Below, in pieces: positions 20,513-33,184 of a DNA stretch of 64,000 bases. Numbering within the stretch: the first letter of the stretch is position 1; each line of letters begins with the position of its first letter. The notes below the pieces were generated by a model. The model searched no databases. It had not been told where the DNA came from and worked only from the letters and a program-made list of their open reading frames with translations. Source of the stretch: Phocoena phocoena (lineage: Eukaryota > Chordata > Mammalia > Artiodactyla > Phocoenidae); NCBI RefSeq assembly GCF_963924675.1, contig NC_089221.1, positions 8,491,851 through 8,555,850 on the forward strand, read 5' to 3'. The position numbers and the translations under genes are program-made.

Positions 20513-22400
20513 ACATGATCTGGGGAAGGCAGTATGGGGAGATAGAGGGGAAATCAGAATCAGGGAGGAGGGGTAGTTGGTAGCAGCACCTCAAAGACCA
20601 GGGAGAAGTTTAAGAATCTAGAATGGCTTTACAAGAGCAAAGCAGGGTGTCAGACTCGGGAGACGGGGCTTAACGGGTGTGTTATCATAGCAAAAATGGA
20701 GGTCTAGAGAACGAAGCCAGGACTGGTGGGTGAGACTGGGGTACCGGTGGGGACTTGGCCTCAAGAACAAGGTGGAAGTACATTCACAGTCACTGGGGCA
20801 GGATCAGAGCAGCCCTGCCAACAAGGCTTATGGAACGTGGAGTCGTCTGAGAATTTAACCAATTCTCAGGGGATTCGCAAGTCCCCTGACTTTGTAGCAA
20901 GCCAGATCACATCCTGAAGTTAGAAGGCGAGCGTTGGCAGGAAACATCCAGGGCATCCGGGTTCTAACCCACATTCAGAAATGCTGAATGCTGTTGGAGT
21001 GTGAAACACAACCAACAGGACAATGGGAGGAGGAGTTCTTCCACTCGGGACACAGACTCAGCCAAGCAAGGAGATGAATGCAGACACCAGGGGCGAGCTG
21101 AGGGGCAGGAACAGATGGCACCGCTCAGGTCCCCTGCGCCAGCTTTGCTGACTGAGCCAGCAGGCTGACAGCCAAAGCCAAAACGGACCCAGAAGATAGA
21201 AGGGAACTTTCGAGGGTGCGCTTGGATTAGAAGGCAAAGAAGAATGTTGACAGGGATCAGAGCTGTCCATCGGGAATTTGATTCCATTTCAGCTGGGCAG
21301 CGGTGATGAGTCTTCGCCATTTCTGCAGAAAATAGGAAGCCAAGAATCCCTTTCTCATTCAGGTACAGTCAAATCAGTTGTGTTTGGGGGATGCTTAGAA
21401 ACACCAAGTCCCGCCTCGAGGTGGCTTGGGCATGAATGTAGTTGCCCCACAGGTCCTGTGTCAGTCACCAAAGGAAGACAATTATAAGGAATTCAACAGT
21501 CTTGCAACAGAATTCTCACTTCAGATGTCAAATAAGCACAGGGCATAAAAAGGACCTCTCTCCGTGTTGATTTCTCCCTTTGCTCTTAGATTCTATTTGA
21601 TTTCCTAGGAGACCTTAGGGCATTGCTTTGTTTAAGATGCTGAAAGCCCAGCGATCCGGAGCTGTAATTAGTTTTCTCCATCAGCAGAAAGCACCTTTGT
21701 CTTATTTCTCAAAAGTCAAAGCCAATCAATACACACTACATTTTATACCTCCCCTGGCTAATCAGAAGGTCAACTGGCAAGAAACTCTCCACCCTGGGCA
21801 CGTCAGAAATCCTTAGGACTACAAAAAGAGCCAAACTCACACTGTCTCCCCCTGCCTTTCTCTGAGAAGTCATCAAAGGTGAATCCAAGGGTGCTGGCCA
21901 AGCAGGGCAATAAGGTGCCAGGTTAACCTCAAGACGCAGGCACTAGGACTCAGACAGAACCCACGTGCATTTCTGAGTTAGCGCCTTTTCCTAGCCTGGG
22001 GCCCAACTATTAAAAATGAATATATTAATTGGATCACAGCTGACACTTTTAACCGAGACTCCGATTTGCAATTTGATAAACTCCTGCTACAGTGACAAGT
22101 TTATGAAAACTAGAACATTAAGACCCCATTCAACCACCTCCTCACCAGCCTTGTCGGGCTGGTTATCGATAGCATCCAGTTTTCAACATCAAGCCTTTCA
22201 TTTTGGAAAGCCTCAATATCACACACAGTTCGCCATGCAAGAGTTTTTACTACAAAATCATGTTAAGTCTGCTTAAAACATACAGGCCTGGTTAGGTCCA
22301 AAATGGAAAATATGATTTTCATATTACTGCTTCCAGAGGAAAGTCTCAGCACCCAGGCATTTCCCATCAGATAAAACAATAGCCCAACCCAAGTGATTTA
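20513..22400. other. No gene seen; repeat-poor unique DNA
   Basis: No interspersed repeat recognised over about 1.9 kb. Frames are short. Parts of 21600-22290 have even composition with TAATTAG and TTAATTGGATC motifs and could be conserved non-coding DNA, but that cannot be told without an alignment. Confidence 0.5.
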
Positions 22401-22776
22401 AAAGTAGAGCAGGGCTTCCCTGGTGGTGCAGTGGTTAAGAATCTGCCTGCCAATGCAGAGGACATGAGTTCGAGCCCTGGTCCCGGAAGATCAAACATGC
22501 CCATGGAGCAACGGGGCCTGTGTGCCACAACTACTGAGTGTGCGCTCTAGGGCCCGCAAGCCACAACTACTGAGCCCACGTGCCACAACTACTGAAGCCC
22601 ACGTGGCTACAGCCCGTGCTCTGCAACAGGGGAAGCCACCGCAATGAGAAGCCCGCACACCGCAACGAAGAGTAGCCCCCACTCGCCGCAACTAGGGAAA
22701 GCCCGCACACAGCAGTGAAGACACAACACAGCCAAAAATAAATAAATACATTAAAAAAAAAAAAAGTAGAGCAGGG
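22401..22776 (+). repeat. Full-length CHR-1-like SINE with 14-bp TSD
   Basis: Starts GGCTTCCCTGGTGGTGCAGT, has box B (GAGTTCGAGCCCTGG) and the long body with repeated CCACAACTACTGAGCCC blocks, and ends CAGCCAAAAATAAATAAATAC plus poly-A. Flanked by AAAGTAGAGCAGGG at 22401-22414 and 22763-22776. Length about 350 bp. The TSD is perfect, so the insertion is fairly recent. Confidence 0.93.
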
Positions 22777-23640
22777 TGTTGGGTGGCTGTCAGGGAGCTT
22801 TCAAGGAAACTTCTCTTTCTGCCATCTTTGTGCAATCACTAGGAAAGAAGAAGAACAGTAGATAAGGAAGAAGAAGCAGGTCACACCCAAGCATTAATTT
22901 CAGGAAATCGAACACAGGCTTTAGTCTCCATTCAGCTGCCATTCATCCCTGGTTAGAGGAGAACAGGTCAAGGTTCAGAATAAATGGGGGCCCATAGCCT
23001 TCCCGAGCAAATTCTAAGGGCTTGGAGCTGTTTGGTGGCAAACCCATCCCTGTGGAATCACTCCCCATAGTGCCTGGGCGGTTTCATATTCCTCCCCAAC
23101 TGTTACCCCAAAACGGGGTAAAGCAAGACTGACCCACCTCCCCACTGCGTTGTTTGGAACCCCCGTTAATCAAGGCCAGCAGGTTCGGCAGGCAGGAATT
23201 TGTGCTAACACTTCTCAGGTGACTGACCATGGTAAGGCTGATATGACTTAATAGTATGGATGAATGAACACCTTCCATCTTGTCCAGAAGTCCTTCACCT
23301 GACTTTCAAGGTTCTGCATGAGCTGGTCCAGGCCTACGTAGCGACCTTTACTTCTAGTCAACATCAACCTTCCAGCTGTCCTCTGCAAATTTCCTCTTTC
23401 TTCTCTCCTCTCCTAGACCCCATCCCTCTTGTGTTTGCCATGGTTCTCAGACCCCAGGGCATCCCAGGACTGAGGCCTGGGGAAGCTGCATTTTTACAGA
23501 CTCTTCGGGAGACATGGCTCAAGGCTCCAAATCCAGCCGTCCTCCAAGCCTCCCCCTCGTTACCTACACCAGCGTGTCCCAAGCTGCAGGATGTGGCCCC
23601 CAGTGCAGGGGTTGAAGTCAATTTAGGGAGTTCAGAGTGA
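22777..23640. other. No gene seen; unique-looking DNA
   Basis: No recognised repeat or exon. Overlapping frames on both strands at 23260-23740 lack known domains and run into the following L1 tail. Confidence 0.5.
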
Positions 23641-23642
23641 GA

Positions 23643-23800
23643 CAAGCATTTTTTATGAACCAGAATAGAATCTGTAAAAGAATGTACATATATATAAATA
23701 TATATATGTATACATATCTGAATCACTCTGCTGTACACCTGAAACTAGCACAACCGTGTAAATCAACTCTACTCCAATTAAAAACCATTTTTTTTAAAAA
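23643..23800 (+). repeat. L1 3' end
   Basis: ATCTGAATCACTCTGCTGTA, CACCTGAAACTAGCACAACC, AATCAACTCTACTCCAATTA, then A/T-rich tail. This is the 3' terminus of cetartiodactyl L1, preceded by an AT-repeat at 23688-23715. Only the last 150 bases or so were inserted. Confidence 0.8.
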
Positions 23801-23989
23801 AAGTCACAACAACACAAGATGAAAAGTGCTGGAACACCAAAGACAGCACAAGGTAGCTGTAGAGGAGAGAGCGCATCAGTGTTCCCGCAAGAGGCAGGGA
23901 GGAGTCACCAAGACTGTGGAGGATGCGTGGCGGAGGCTGGGTGTGAAGAGGAGGAATGACTCTCTGGACAAAACGACACCACACGATCG

Positions 23990-24085
23990 GCTCTTCCTGC
24001 CCTTTGCAATCACCTGGGCACTTGTTTAAAATACCCCAAACTCCTCCTCCCAGAGTCCAACTCGGTAGCTCTGGGGCAGGGAGGG
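23990..24085 (+). repeat. Possible MER5-type DNA transposon scrap
   Basis: TTTGCAATCACCTGGGCACT then TGTTTAAAATACCCCAAACT resembles the MER5 core. Too short and diverged to be sure. Confidence 0.35.
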
Positions 24086-24089
24086 CCCA

Positions 24090-25970
24090 GCTTTTGCACA
24101 GGGCTTCCATCCCCCCTCTTCTGTGCCCCTGCAACAAGAGGGCAGAGGGCTGTCCAGTGGACCTGCAGCATTAACTACACATGGATTAAAAAATCCAAGA
24201 TTCTCAGTGTATGAGAATAGTGTACGTACATATAGGAGCCAGCAAGGCGCTCATGCAAACTTCTTTTTTACATTGATGTAGTTCCCCCTTGCACCACTTA
24301 CACTCAATGAGAAAAGGCTTCATACCCCCAAACGCTGTTCAGCCGGATATCCTTTGTAGAAATTGCTTGCTAACTGTTTCTCCATCTACCAGCCATGATG
24401 CCTCCTCTCTCCTCCTTTTAGGAAACCATGTCTCACACATTCTGGGGTTCTCACTCTGGCTCCAGGATGGAGGATATGACCAAGCCTAAGGGAATCATCA
24501 GCAACCTTCAATTGATCTGGGAGGTAGAAATCCACACAGAAAATCAGAACTAGGGGGACATAAGGAAACCTTGGATTGTTCTTGGAGAGACACATACTCT
24601 TTCCCTCTCCATCCCCACCTGAACCTAGGATGAAGTGATGCTTAGGCTGCAGCAGCCAGCTAACCACCATGAGATGGGCAAGGGGCCATTCTGAGAAAGA
24701 ATTCACACAGAGAAAGTAGAGCTCATACCTAGAGAGAGAAGCCAGGTTCTGGTAACAATGTGGGAGCCCTGGAGCCTGGTCCACCTTTTCCATTATATGA
24801 ACAAAAACCTTCCCATTTTTGTTTAGGCCAGTTAGAGTAGCATTTTTTATTACTTGCAACTGCAAGGGTCCAAATGATACATCTTCCACCTCCTAGACAC
24901 ACTGTAAGGTGGTTAGAGGCTCCCAACTCCTTGAGCTTCTACACACCTTCTACACAAAAGGTGGGCACTTGGTAAATTTTTATTAACTATATGAACAGAC
25001 AGTTCTTTTCCAAAGACAAGCTATAACAGAAAACTTCATTTTTCCAAAGAGCAATTTTGGACATGACTATTGTACATCCTCCATGATCATATATCAAAAT
25101 AAAGCCACTTTCTTAAACATCTAAAAGAGAAACTATAAAACATATATGCCCAAAATGCATTTGACCTGTGTTATGCAATATGCATGATACACTGTGGCTA
25201 TAAGATGTTCCCCTGATGCTTAATAATCTGATTCTATAATTTCCTAAGATTCTCTTCCAAAACCCAAATGTAAAGGATCATTACAACTGAGTTAAGTTCA
25301 ATTAAACATGCATCTATTCAACAGTAAGTCAGTTAACAGGGGCAGCATGCCTTTACGTACCACAAGATGTGAGATGCCTTACAAGCTATGATGAAACTGG
25401 GCTTGATAACAAGAGGGAAAGAGTGAAATATACCAAGTGGTTTTCAGGCATTTTGTAGAAAGGAATTCTGTCCCATCTGCAAGATTAGCTTTTGGATCCT
25501 CTAAGAAACTCTAATAACTATTAAAAATGTTTCTACTCTTTATTTTGTAAGTTTTGTAAGACTGGAGAAAATTATAACTAAAAGGATTAAAAGTTAGAAA
25601 CCCGTGACTTGTCTAGGAGCAAACATATTGTATTAGGATTCTTTGCTTGGCAATTGTCAGAAACCCAATTAGAAAAGTGTGGGCAAAAGCTGGAGATCCA
25701 TTGGATCACATTAAACATGTTGTCCTTGACAAAGGTGGGGAGAGATGGAACCAAAAACTCAAGTGGTTTCGGGACTTTGTTTCTATCTCATTCTTCACAA
25801 AGAGACTTTATTATCTCAGACAAGTTTAGTCCTGGGAATGAAGGCAGAACTTGCCAGCTACTCTTCACTTACATCTTCACAGTTTTGTGGCCAGAAAGAG
25901 AAAGACTTCATTTCTAGTCCAAATCTCCCAGGTCCAAATCTCCCAGGGAAGAACGCTGATTGGCCAATTT
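24090..25970. other. No gene seen; AT-rich unique DNA
   Basis: No repeat family recognised. A 15-bp tandem doublet GTCCAAATCTCCCAG lies at about 25917-25946. Frames (for example on the - strand at 24386-24889) show no domain and are broken at every scale I checked. Confidence 0.5.
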
Positions 25971-25975
25971 CGGTT

Positions 25976-26095
25976 AAATGTTGGATGACCATCTGTCCCA
26001 GTTTGCCTGAGACTGAAGAGGTTCCCCGGACATGGGACTTTCAATTTTGAAATTGGGGAAGTCTGAGCAAGTATAACCCTAGTAATGGTACCCCC
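25976..26095. repeat. Short DNA-transposon-like element (family uncertain)
   Basis: TTGGATGACCATCTGTCCCA, GTTTGCCTGAGACTGAAGAG, TTCCCCGGACATGGGACTTT, then AATTGGGGAAGTCTGAGCAA resembles a common short palindromic mammalian repeat that begins and ends with 'ggtgaccaac'. I cannot name the family. Confidence 0.45.
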
Positions 26096-26099
26096 AGAC

Positions 26100-28170
26100 C
26101 AATTATTGTAGCTATCGAGGTGAGTTACCAATGCTCCAATTTAGGTCAAATGTCTGCCCTTTAATGGATCACAGCTGGGACCCATACAGGACCCATGCAG
26201 ACCTCAAAGTGGGACAAGGGGAAAGAGCCAAGAAGAAGGGTGGCTTAGAAATGACCACCAAAAATGACTGTAAGGGGGGCACCTGCCCCAATCTGTTTCT
26301 ATCATACATACCTAATAATCTGGTTAACTGATTCCTGGAATCATTCCAATAAAAGAAACTTACCTGGGAATTTTAATTCTCTAAACTCCCTAGAACGAGT
26401 CTTAGTCCATTATTGCTTCAATTTGACAAATGCTACCCCGGTGAACCAAAATAGTCAATACATGCCTTCAACCACTTCCATATCCAAGAAAACTAATTCA
26501 TTTCTCAGAAACTACCCCACTAAGTACTACATTAATCACTTGTCTTCAGAATTACTGTGCTCTGTCAAAACACATCTACAGTTTGATGTTAAACAATCTG
26601 AAGCATTTGTAACAATATAATGTATGCACACTGTCAAATTGCATATTTCACCTTCTAGCAATTTTCTTTTCTTGAGAGCTTAGTTTCTCCTTCATGTGCT
26701 TCAGGATTGCTTGAATTCTTCAGCTCATTGTTTCAGGAAACGGAATTAATATTTAAAAACAGTAACAGTGTTAGTTCAAGAATGTCTCAGTAATAACCAG
26801 AGTTATTTATAACATAAATGACCTTCTCCTTTTAGTAGTCTTATTTCCTTTACCAAGTCACACAATCAAGACAAGCCAAGGGAGAAAAAATGTTTGAATT
26901 ATATTACATCTCCCAGGAAGACTTAAGTTTGCTCTACCAAGATGCACAGTCGACAAAGATGCACAGACATTCTGGGCGACCTTCAGTTGCTTATGCTTTT
27001 CAGAAAATAGATTAAGTACCATGTGTGCAAACTAGCAGCGTGTAAGGAATCATCCTGGGTTATAAAAGCACAAAAAGTCACAACGGTCCCACTCTCACAA
27101 TTGCTTCTCACTACCTTTGACCCCGTTGCCAACAGACTATTTGAGATTTCCAGGTAGATGGTGGTCCCTCTGGGACCACATATGGTCTCTAGGAACATCC
27201 TGACCACTACAGCATGAAGGATCTCTTTTGCCTTGATTCAGCTGGTTCAAGTTGGATATTTCCCCAAAAGATATTTAATAGAAAAATAAGGACAAATAAA
27301 GCAGTAGAAAATACCAAAGGACAGGCGTGCATATGTTTGCAGAGCAAAGGTGCTTTGTTCTGAGGTTCCTGAAATAAGATAGGTCTTGTTCCCTCCTTCA
27401 CTAAAGCAGGGCCTCCTGGTGCTCAGCTCTAGATGACCCGGAAAGTAAGCAAAGCACTCGCATCCTAGTAGGAGACCCAAGTTCCAAGTGCTCCCTAATC
27501 CCACTTCATCTCACTCTCAGCATCTTTGCAAAAATTGCACAATGTTAGGTATAGAGGAAGCCGGAAGAAAGATTGGGGGGAAAGTACATCCTGGAGTCTG
27601 GACAGGAAAGTTCAGAAAGAAGGGGAAAGTGCTGGAAAGGAAGGAAAGGGGAGGTATCTGTATAAAAGAGAGTAGAGCAAAAATGTCTTGGTGAGCACAT
27701 TGATGGGACCAAAGAAGCCCCACAGCCTTGCGGAGGTGGACACCCACTGAGTCCAGGACGGAGAGGTTCTGTCTCATATCCCAGGCCCAGCTGCCCTCAA
27801 CAAGACTTTGCTGAGGTCAGTCCCCAATTTAGGAACTGGTGAAAGACGCCTTGAATCATGAACTATATCCCCTAAATTTAAAATGGCTACTTTTGTTGGA
27901 ATCCTTGAAATTGAAGGTAAACTGAGACAAACAGACTTAAACACAGAGAAAGGATTTTTCTCAAGTAAGTTTGCAACACAGCACTTTGAATTCACCTTAG
28001 AATTAAACCTTAGAATTAAAGGTTTAATTCTACGGACCAAAAACATTGACATATTAAAGTTAAACTTCATGTAGTACTTTTATTTTTAGTAGTAATATGT
28101 GCACAGATATCTTACAGTTGCTCACTTTGCATTGTATGATCAGTTTATAAGTAACTATACGTGAACGATT
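26100..28170. other. No gene seen; unique-looking DNA
   Basis: No repeat or exon recognised apart from the small inverted repeat at 27999-28031. Short frames in several phases only. Confidence 0.5.
27999..28031. repeat. Perfect 11-bp inverted repeat, 11-bp loop
   Basis: AGAATTAAACC at 27999-28009 and its exact complement GGTTTAATTCT at 28021-28031. The loop TTAGAATTAAA repeats part of the left arm, so the site is also a partial direct repeat. Confidence 0.9.
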
Positions 28171-28172
28171 TT

Positions 28173-28654
28173 TGTAGGTTGAATAATGACACTCCAAGAG
28201 AGAACTGCAACTTAATCCCTGGAACCTGTGAATATCACCTTAAAAGGGAAAAAATTACTTTGCAGAGGTGATAGAGTTAAGGATCTTGAGAAGGGGAGAC
28301 TAGCCTGTGTTAGGCAGGTGGCCCCTAAATGCAATCACATGTGTCCTTATAAGAGCGAGGCAGAGGGAGATTTGACACAGACACACAGAGGGGAGGGTGA
28401 TGCAATCACAGAAGCAGAGACTGGAGTGAAGCAGCCCTGAGCCAGGAAGGCTGCAGCCACCCAGCGCTGTAGAGCAGGGACAGACGCTCCCCTAGAACCC
28501 CCTGCGGAGGTGCAGCTCTGCTGACACCTGGATTTCAGTCCAACAATAACGACTTTGGACCTCTGGCTTCCAGACCTGCGAGAGAATGAGTTTCTATTGT
28601 TTTATGTTACCAAGTTGTGGTAAGTTGTTATCGCAGCCACAGGAAACTCATACA
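28173..28654 (+). repeat. MLT1-type LTR (ERVL-MaLR)
   Basis: Begins TGTAGGTTGAATAATGACAC. It has TGTCCTTATAAGAGCGAGGC, CAGAAGCAGAGACTGGAGTG, GACTTTGGACCTCTGGCTTC and GTTTCTATTGTTTTATGTTA, and ends AGGAAACTCATACA. Sense orientation, near full length, no internal genes. I see no clear TSD. Confidence 0.8.
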
Positions 28655-28759
28655 AGGAGGTTAGGAATCCATATTTCTAGGGTAAGAGGAAAGATGTACC
28701 ATTATGAAAATCACAGAAACTAAGTCTACATACTATTATTAACATAAGTTGAAACCATC

Positions 28760-29040
28760 AGTACGAACTCATGGGGTGTTTTCATTGACACACAACATTA
28801 TATCAGTTTCAGGTATATAACATAACGATTTGTTATTTGCATACATTGAAAAATGATCACCACAATAGATCTAGTTAACATCCATCGTCATACATAGATA
28901 CAGAATTTTTTTCTTGTGATGAAAACTTATAAGATCTGCTTTCTTAGCAACTTTCAAATACTGTATTTATTTCAGTATTATTAACTATAGTCACCATGCT
29001 GTATGTTTTAAAATAGAATATCGCATTGAAACTAAGATAC
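28760..29040 (+). repeat. L1 (L1MA-type) 3' UTR fragment
   Basis: GACACACAACATTATATCAG, AAAAATGATCACCACAATAG, TTCTTGTGATGAAAACTTAT and ATTATTAACTATAGTCACCA are typical of the 3' UTR of mid-age mammalian L1. A SINE is inserted at its 3' side (29043). Confidence 0.75.
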
Positions 29041-29257
29041 CTTTTTTTTTTTTTTTTTTTTTTGCGGTACGCAGGCCTCTCACTGTTGTGGCCTCTCCCG
29101 TTGCGGAGCACAGGCTCTGGACGCGCAGGCTCAGCGGCCATGGCTCACGGGCCCAGCCGCTCCGCAGCATGTGGGATCTTCCCGGACCGGGGCACGAACT
29201 CGTGTCCCCTGCATCGGCGTGTGGACTCTCAACCACTGCGCCACCAGGGAAGCCCTA
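29041..29257 (-). repeat. CHR-2-like short SINE, reverse
   Basis: Poly-T, then GCGGTACGCAGGCCTCTCAC, box-B complement, and the head complement CCACTGCGCCACCAGGGAAG. About 200 bp, the short subtype lacking the ACTACTGAGCCC blocks. Flanks CTAAGATACC and CTAAGATTCACC are a plausible imperfect TSD. Long A tail (21 T on this strand) suggests youth. Confidence 0.9.
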
Positions 29258-29820
29258 AGATTCACCTTTTTTGTTACATTTTAACGTCTCTGAAATCAGG
29301 AGTTATCTTACAATTAACGACAACTTATACGAAAATCGGTTGTGAACTATTTTTTCAATGTTACCTAAAATAATGTTGCAACATACAATGAACGAAGCCT
29401 TGGTTTTCATGAAATGTAGAATATACTTCCTAGTTTTAAGCATTGACATGGCCTAGAAGCTTCCACATCCAAATCTGTGACAATTTGAGCAACAAAAAGA
29501 ATCTCAGTTATAGTGGATTGAAACACAATGAATCAGTGAAAATAGGTGAGTCCACAATGATACTAAAAAAGAGAGAGATTAGGAAAAATTTCTTATGTCA
29601 CAATATGCTGTAAATTACTTTGAAAGTTGGTAATTAAAATGAAATAATTAAGCATTTTTCAAGCCTTCCCAGTAAAAATAGCATTTCAGAGAAATCAATT
29701 ATCTGGTTGATGAAGGAAAGCTCTGCTTTACAGAAGAATGCCAGATAATAGTGAGAAGAAATAATGGAATTCAAAAATCATCATTCTGCAAATTTTACGA
29801 AGCCATTGACCCAGGCAAAT
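29258..29820. other. No gene seen; AT-rich DNA
   Basis: No feature recognised. Confidence 0.5.
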
Positions 29821-29965
29821 ATATTCAGATGATGTTAAAACTATTGGGTATGAGTGGATATGTATATGTATAAGTGATTCACCTTGCTGTACAGCAGAAG
29901 CTAACACAACATTGTAAATCAACTATATTCCAATAAAAATTAATTTAAAAATAAAAAATGGGTAA
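29820..29965 (+). repeat. L1 3' end
   Basis: ATGTATAAGTGATTCACCTT, GCTGTACAGCAGAAGCTAAC, CAACTATATTCCAATAAAAA: L1 3' terminus with polyadenylation signal, different subtype from the one at 23643. Confidence 0.8.
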
Positions 29966-30845
29966 AAAATTTAAACAAAATTTTTTTTTAAACTACTGGG
30001 TATGACTGATGGATATTCATATTGCACCCAAGTAGCAACACACAGATTATTTCCTTATGTCAAGGAGAAAAGTCAATAATTTTACCATGGAGGAATCAAG
30101 CCACTATCATCGTAATCTAGTGGCCAAACTCACTAATGGTGTCCTAAGATATGATGTGTCCCAATGCAAAATGAGGTCGCAACATCACCTACGATGGTTT
30201 CTAATCAAAAATGTGTGAATTGAATCCATTAATCCTATAACACTAACTCCTAGTTTATAGGAAATAGAGGGGAGAAAGCTCAAGTCCAATGGCACCATGA
30301 GAGACAAAACTGACAAAAGCAGAAAGCGGACAGCTTGCGGGAAAGATGCCTGGCCAGCTCAACAAGTCGAGGTCATGGAAACAAAGAGGGAAGTTGTGTC
30401 TGAGTAGAGAAGATGTGGGGATTCGACAACCAGATTCGCTGAGGGCTCCTGGGTTGGGGTTGAGGGTGAAGAACTCAACCGAACTGGACATTTGGGCACA
30501 GTTTTAAAAACCGGAATAGGGACAGTGTATGGGACAAAATAAAAATGTATGGACATGCAAAGGTGGACGTTACTAACTGCAAAAGCACCTTATTACTTAG
30601 CATGAGTAGTATGATATTATGTTGGCTTTTAAAAGCATACAAAGATATATATCATGTCACACACATACACAGGTGGAACAATATACCCTAAGGTATTAAA
30701 AGTGATCATCTGTGAGTGAGAGGAATAAGGTGCTTTTATTTGGTTATTTCTATTCACCTGTATTTTCTAACTTCCTAGAATATTCATTTATTGCATTTTA
30801 AATAATGAAAATTATAGTTTAAATAGAAAATAAAATCCATTCAGG
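29966..30845. other. No gene seen; AT-rich DNA
   Basis: No repeat or exon recognised. Confidence 0.45.
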
Positions 30846-30849
30846 ACTT

Positions 30850-32085
30850 CCATTTCGGTCAGTGTAAAAGACTAGATACCCTGGTTGACTGTCTCACTGA
30901 CACAACTAAAAATCCTGAATAAATAGAAAAACATCATTTAAATCTATTAATGAAATAGAAAAAGAGTAAAGACTTCTCCAAAGCCAAAAAAAGGAAAAGA
31001 AGGAGCCAGAAAGTTAACTTCAATGTGCAAATTAAAATTTCAAAGATAGACACTAAAAGAATTGAGGAAGAGTATAGAGCTTCTAAATTATTAGTGAGAT
31101 TATGGGGAAAGAAGACAGAAAAAAGGAGAAACAAATAGCAAGAATAAAAGCTTATGGTAAATATTAACCCAAATATATGTTATGACAATAATGTAAATGG
31201 ATTAAATGTCTCAGTTTAAAGACAAAGATGTTCAGATTGGACTAAAACACCCAACTGCATATAGTTTGCAAAAGGCAAATATATAATGAACGGACACATG
31301 AAGGTTAAAAGATAAAGGTTATGAGAAGATAGGCCAGGAAAATAGTAACAAAAGAGAGTTGGTGTCACTCTGCTAGGTATTCTATAGATAGATATGTAGA
31401 TAGATAGATACAGTAGATATAAAGAAATAGGTAAATGATCGATAGATGGATGGATAGATAAATAGATGGAGAGATAGGTAGATAAATGATAGATAAGTTA
31501 TAAAGAAATAGGTGGATGATGGATAGATAGATAGGTAGAGTGACACATAGATACATAGATACACACACACATGAATTTATATTATTAGATATATAAACCT
31601 TAAGGCAAAAAGCATTTCTTAACATGAAGTTAAAATAAAAATTTTAATTTACTAGGAAGATATAATAATTTGTAACTTGTACACAACTCATAAAATAGAC
31701 TCCAAAGAGAAAAAGCCAAACTGACAGAATTATGGAAGAAATTCAAATCAATAATCATATGGGAAATTTTCACATACCCTTTTTAGCAATTGATAGGTCA
31801 AATTAATTTACTTAATTAGAAAAATGATTAGCCTAATTAAGGCTATAATATAATTAAGGCCAAACAAACTTGGCTATAATCACTAAGATTTATTTAAGGC
31901 ACTATAAAGTTAAGACTGCATCCAAAAAATAGAAAATACAAATTCTTCTCAAGCACATACAAAACATTTACAAAAATCGACCATATATTGGGCTACAAAG
32001 CAAGTTTGAACACATTTTAAAGGATTTGAGTTGTACAGACCACTATGCAATTATTAGAAATCAGTAACAGAGATAAGAAAAAGAT
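30850..32085 (+). repeat. Old L1 remnant (ORF region), interrupted by a microsatellite
   Basis: AATAATGTAAATGGATTAAA, GATGTTCAGATTGGACTAAA, CACCCAACTGCATATAGTTT, and further on CATATATTGGGCTACAAAGC and AATCAGTAACAGAGATAAGA match scattered pieces of L1 ORF2 in the sense direction. There are many stops and deletions. The GATA-rich stretch at 31380-31575 expanded within it. Confidence 0.65.
31378..31575. repeat. Imperfect (GATA)n/(GGAT)n microsatellite
   Basis: Repeated AGATAGATAGATAC, GATGGATGGATAGATAAATA and GGTAGATAAATGATAGATAA with interruptions such as TATAAAGAAATAGGT (present twice). Ends in an ACACACACAC run. Long frames through it encode only Tyr/Leu/Ser repeats and are not genes. Confidence 0.9.
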
Positions 32086-33180
32086 TTTATTTGTATAACC
32101 ATCGAGTTACAATAAATTTGGTTACAGCAGATTTACAAAACAATACAATACAATAATTTTGGTTATAGCAAAATAAGGTGCCTGACAGGGTAAGCTGGCT
32201 TTACCGATTCTCTTTAGGATTCTAACAGAAGAATATGTTCATTCATAAGAATGAATAACCACCATTCATCCAGGGATGAAATTAATGTTTGCATCTGTAC
32301 GTAAGGGGTTAATTTGGACTTAATGGCAACTTTTCTTTTTGGAAGGTGGGAAATCACTTGCATCTAAGCAAAACACCGTGTTCTCTGTTTCAGCCCTTGT
32401 GCTTTTCCAAGCCAAAAATCTTCCTTCCCACTGTCCAGCAAGATAAAGGATTTAGGACAGTTGGATTTTACAAACACCCTTGTGAGTTGGGTCTTTATTA
32501 GGATAAGCACCCCCAAAGTCACTAAATTTAGTTCTTCTTTCATATTTTATATACTTGGGATCGAGTTCTAAGTACTAGCACCAGAAAACACAAACTGGGC
32601 ACATGGACATCGCACATTTAATTCATGCTAAAAAGAGGAAAGTTGTTAGACAAACTGCAATCGAACTTCTTGATAAAGGCCAAAGAAGCGCTGTGTGGTC
32701 ATTTTATGTTTGATGTGATCTGTGGTTCTCTCTGCTTTTATCTGGAAGATATTCTGGAGCTTAGAAAAGATGCGTGTGAATTTAGTTAACAGTAATGGGA
32801 AAATTCCAGAACGCCATTAGAAGGCTCGGCAGACCCTTCCGATTGTAACTAGAACCTTGAATCATCATTCTGGGCATAATGGGGTTTTCAGGTCTGTTTC
32901 TGTTCTATGTGTATAACATATATAGAATAAACGTGTATGTGTATATTCTATATGTGTGTGTCCTATGTACAACACTCTAGGAGAAATTGTGAACTCAGAG
33001 ATCTAGTCTACCTTGGATAGTTTCATCTCCCAATGAGAACAGATCAGAATCCCAGGCAACTGTTAAAAGACTTCACAGTAAAATATTGAAGAAAAGGAAG
33101 AGGTGCATCAAAGAAGTGATCACAGGAGGACAGAGAAGGAGGCGAAAGGAGAGTGAATTTCAAAGTGATGTCAATGCAGC
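32086..33180. other. No gene seen; AT/TG-rich stretch at 32905-32965
   Basis: No exon or family recognised. Alternating purine-pyrimidine GTGTATGTGTATATTCTATA occurs near 32931. Confidence 0.45.
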
Positions 33181-33184
33181 TGTG

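Noticed and set aside
29026..29373. Frame starting with a long Phe run
   Set aside because: The Phe codons are the poly-T of a reversed SINE.
31365..31625. Tyr/Leu/Ser-rich frames
   Set aside because: Translation of a GATA microsatellite.
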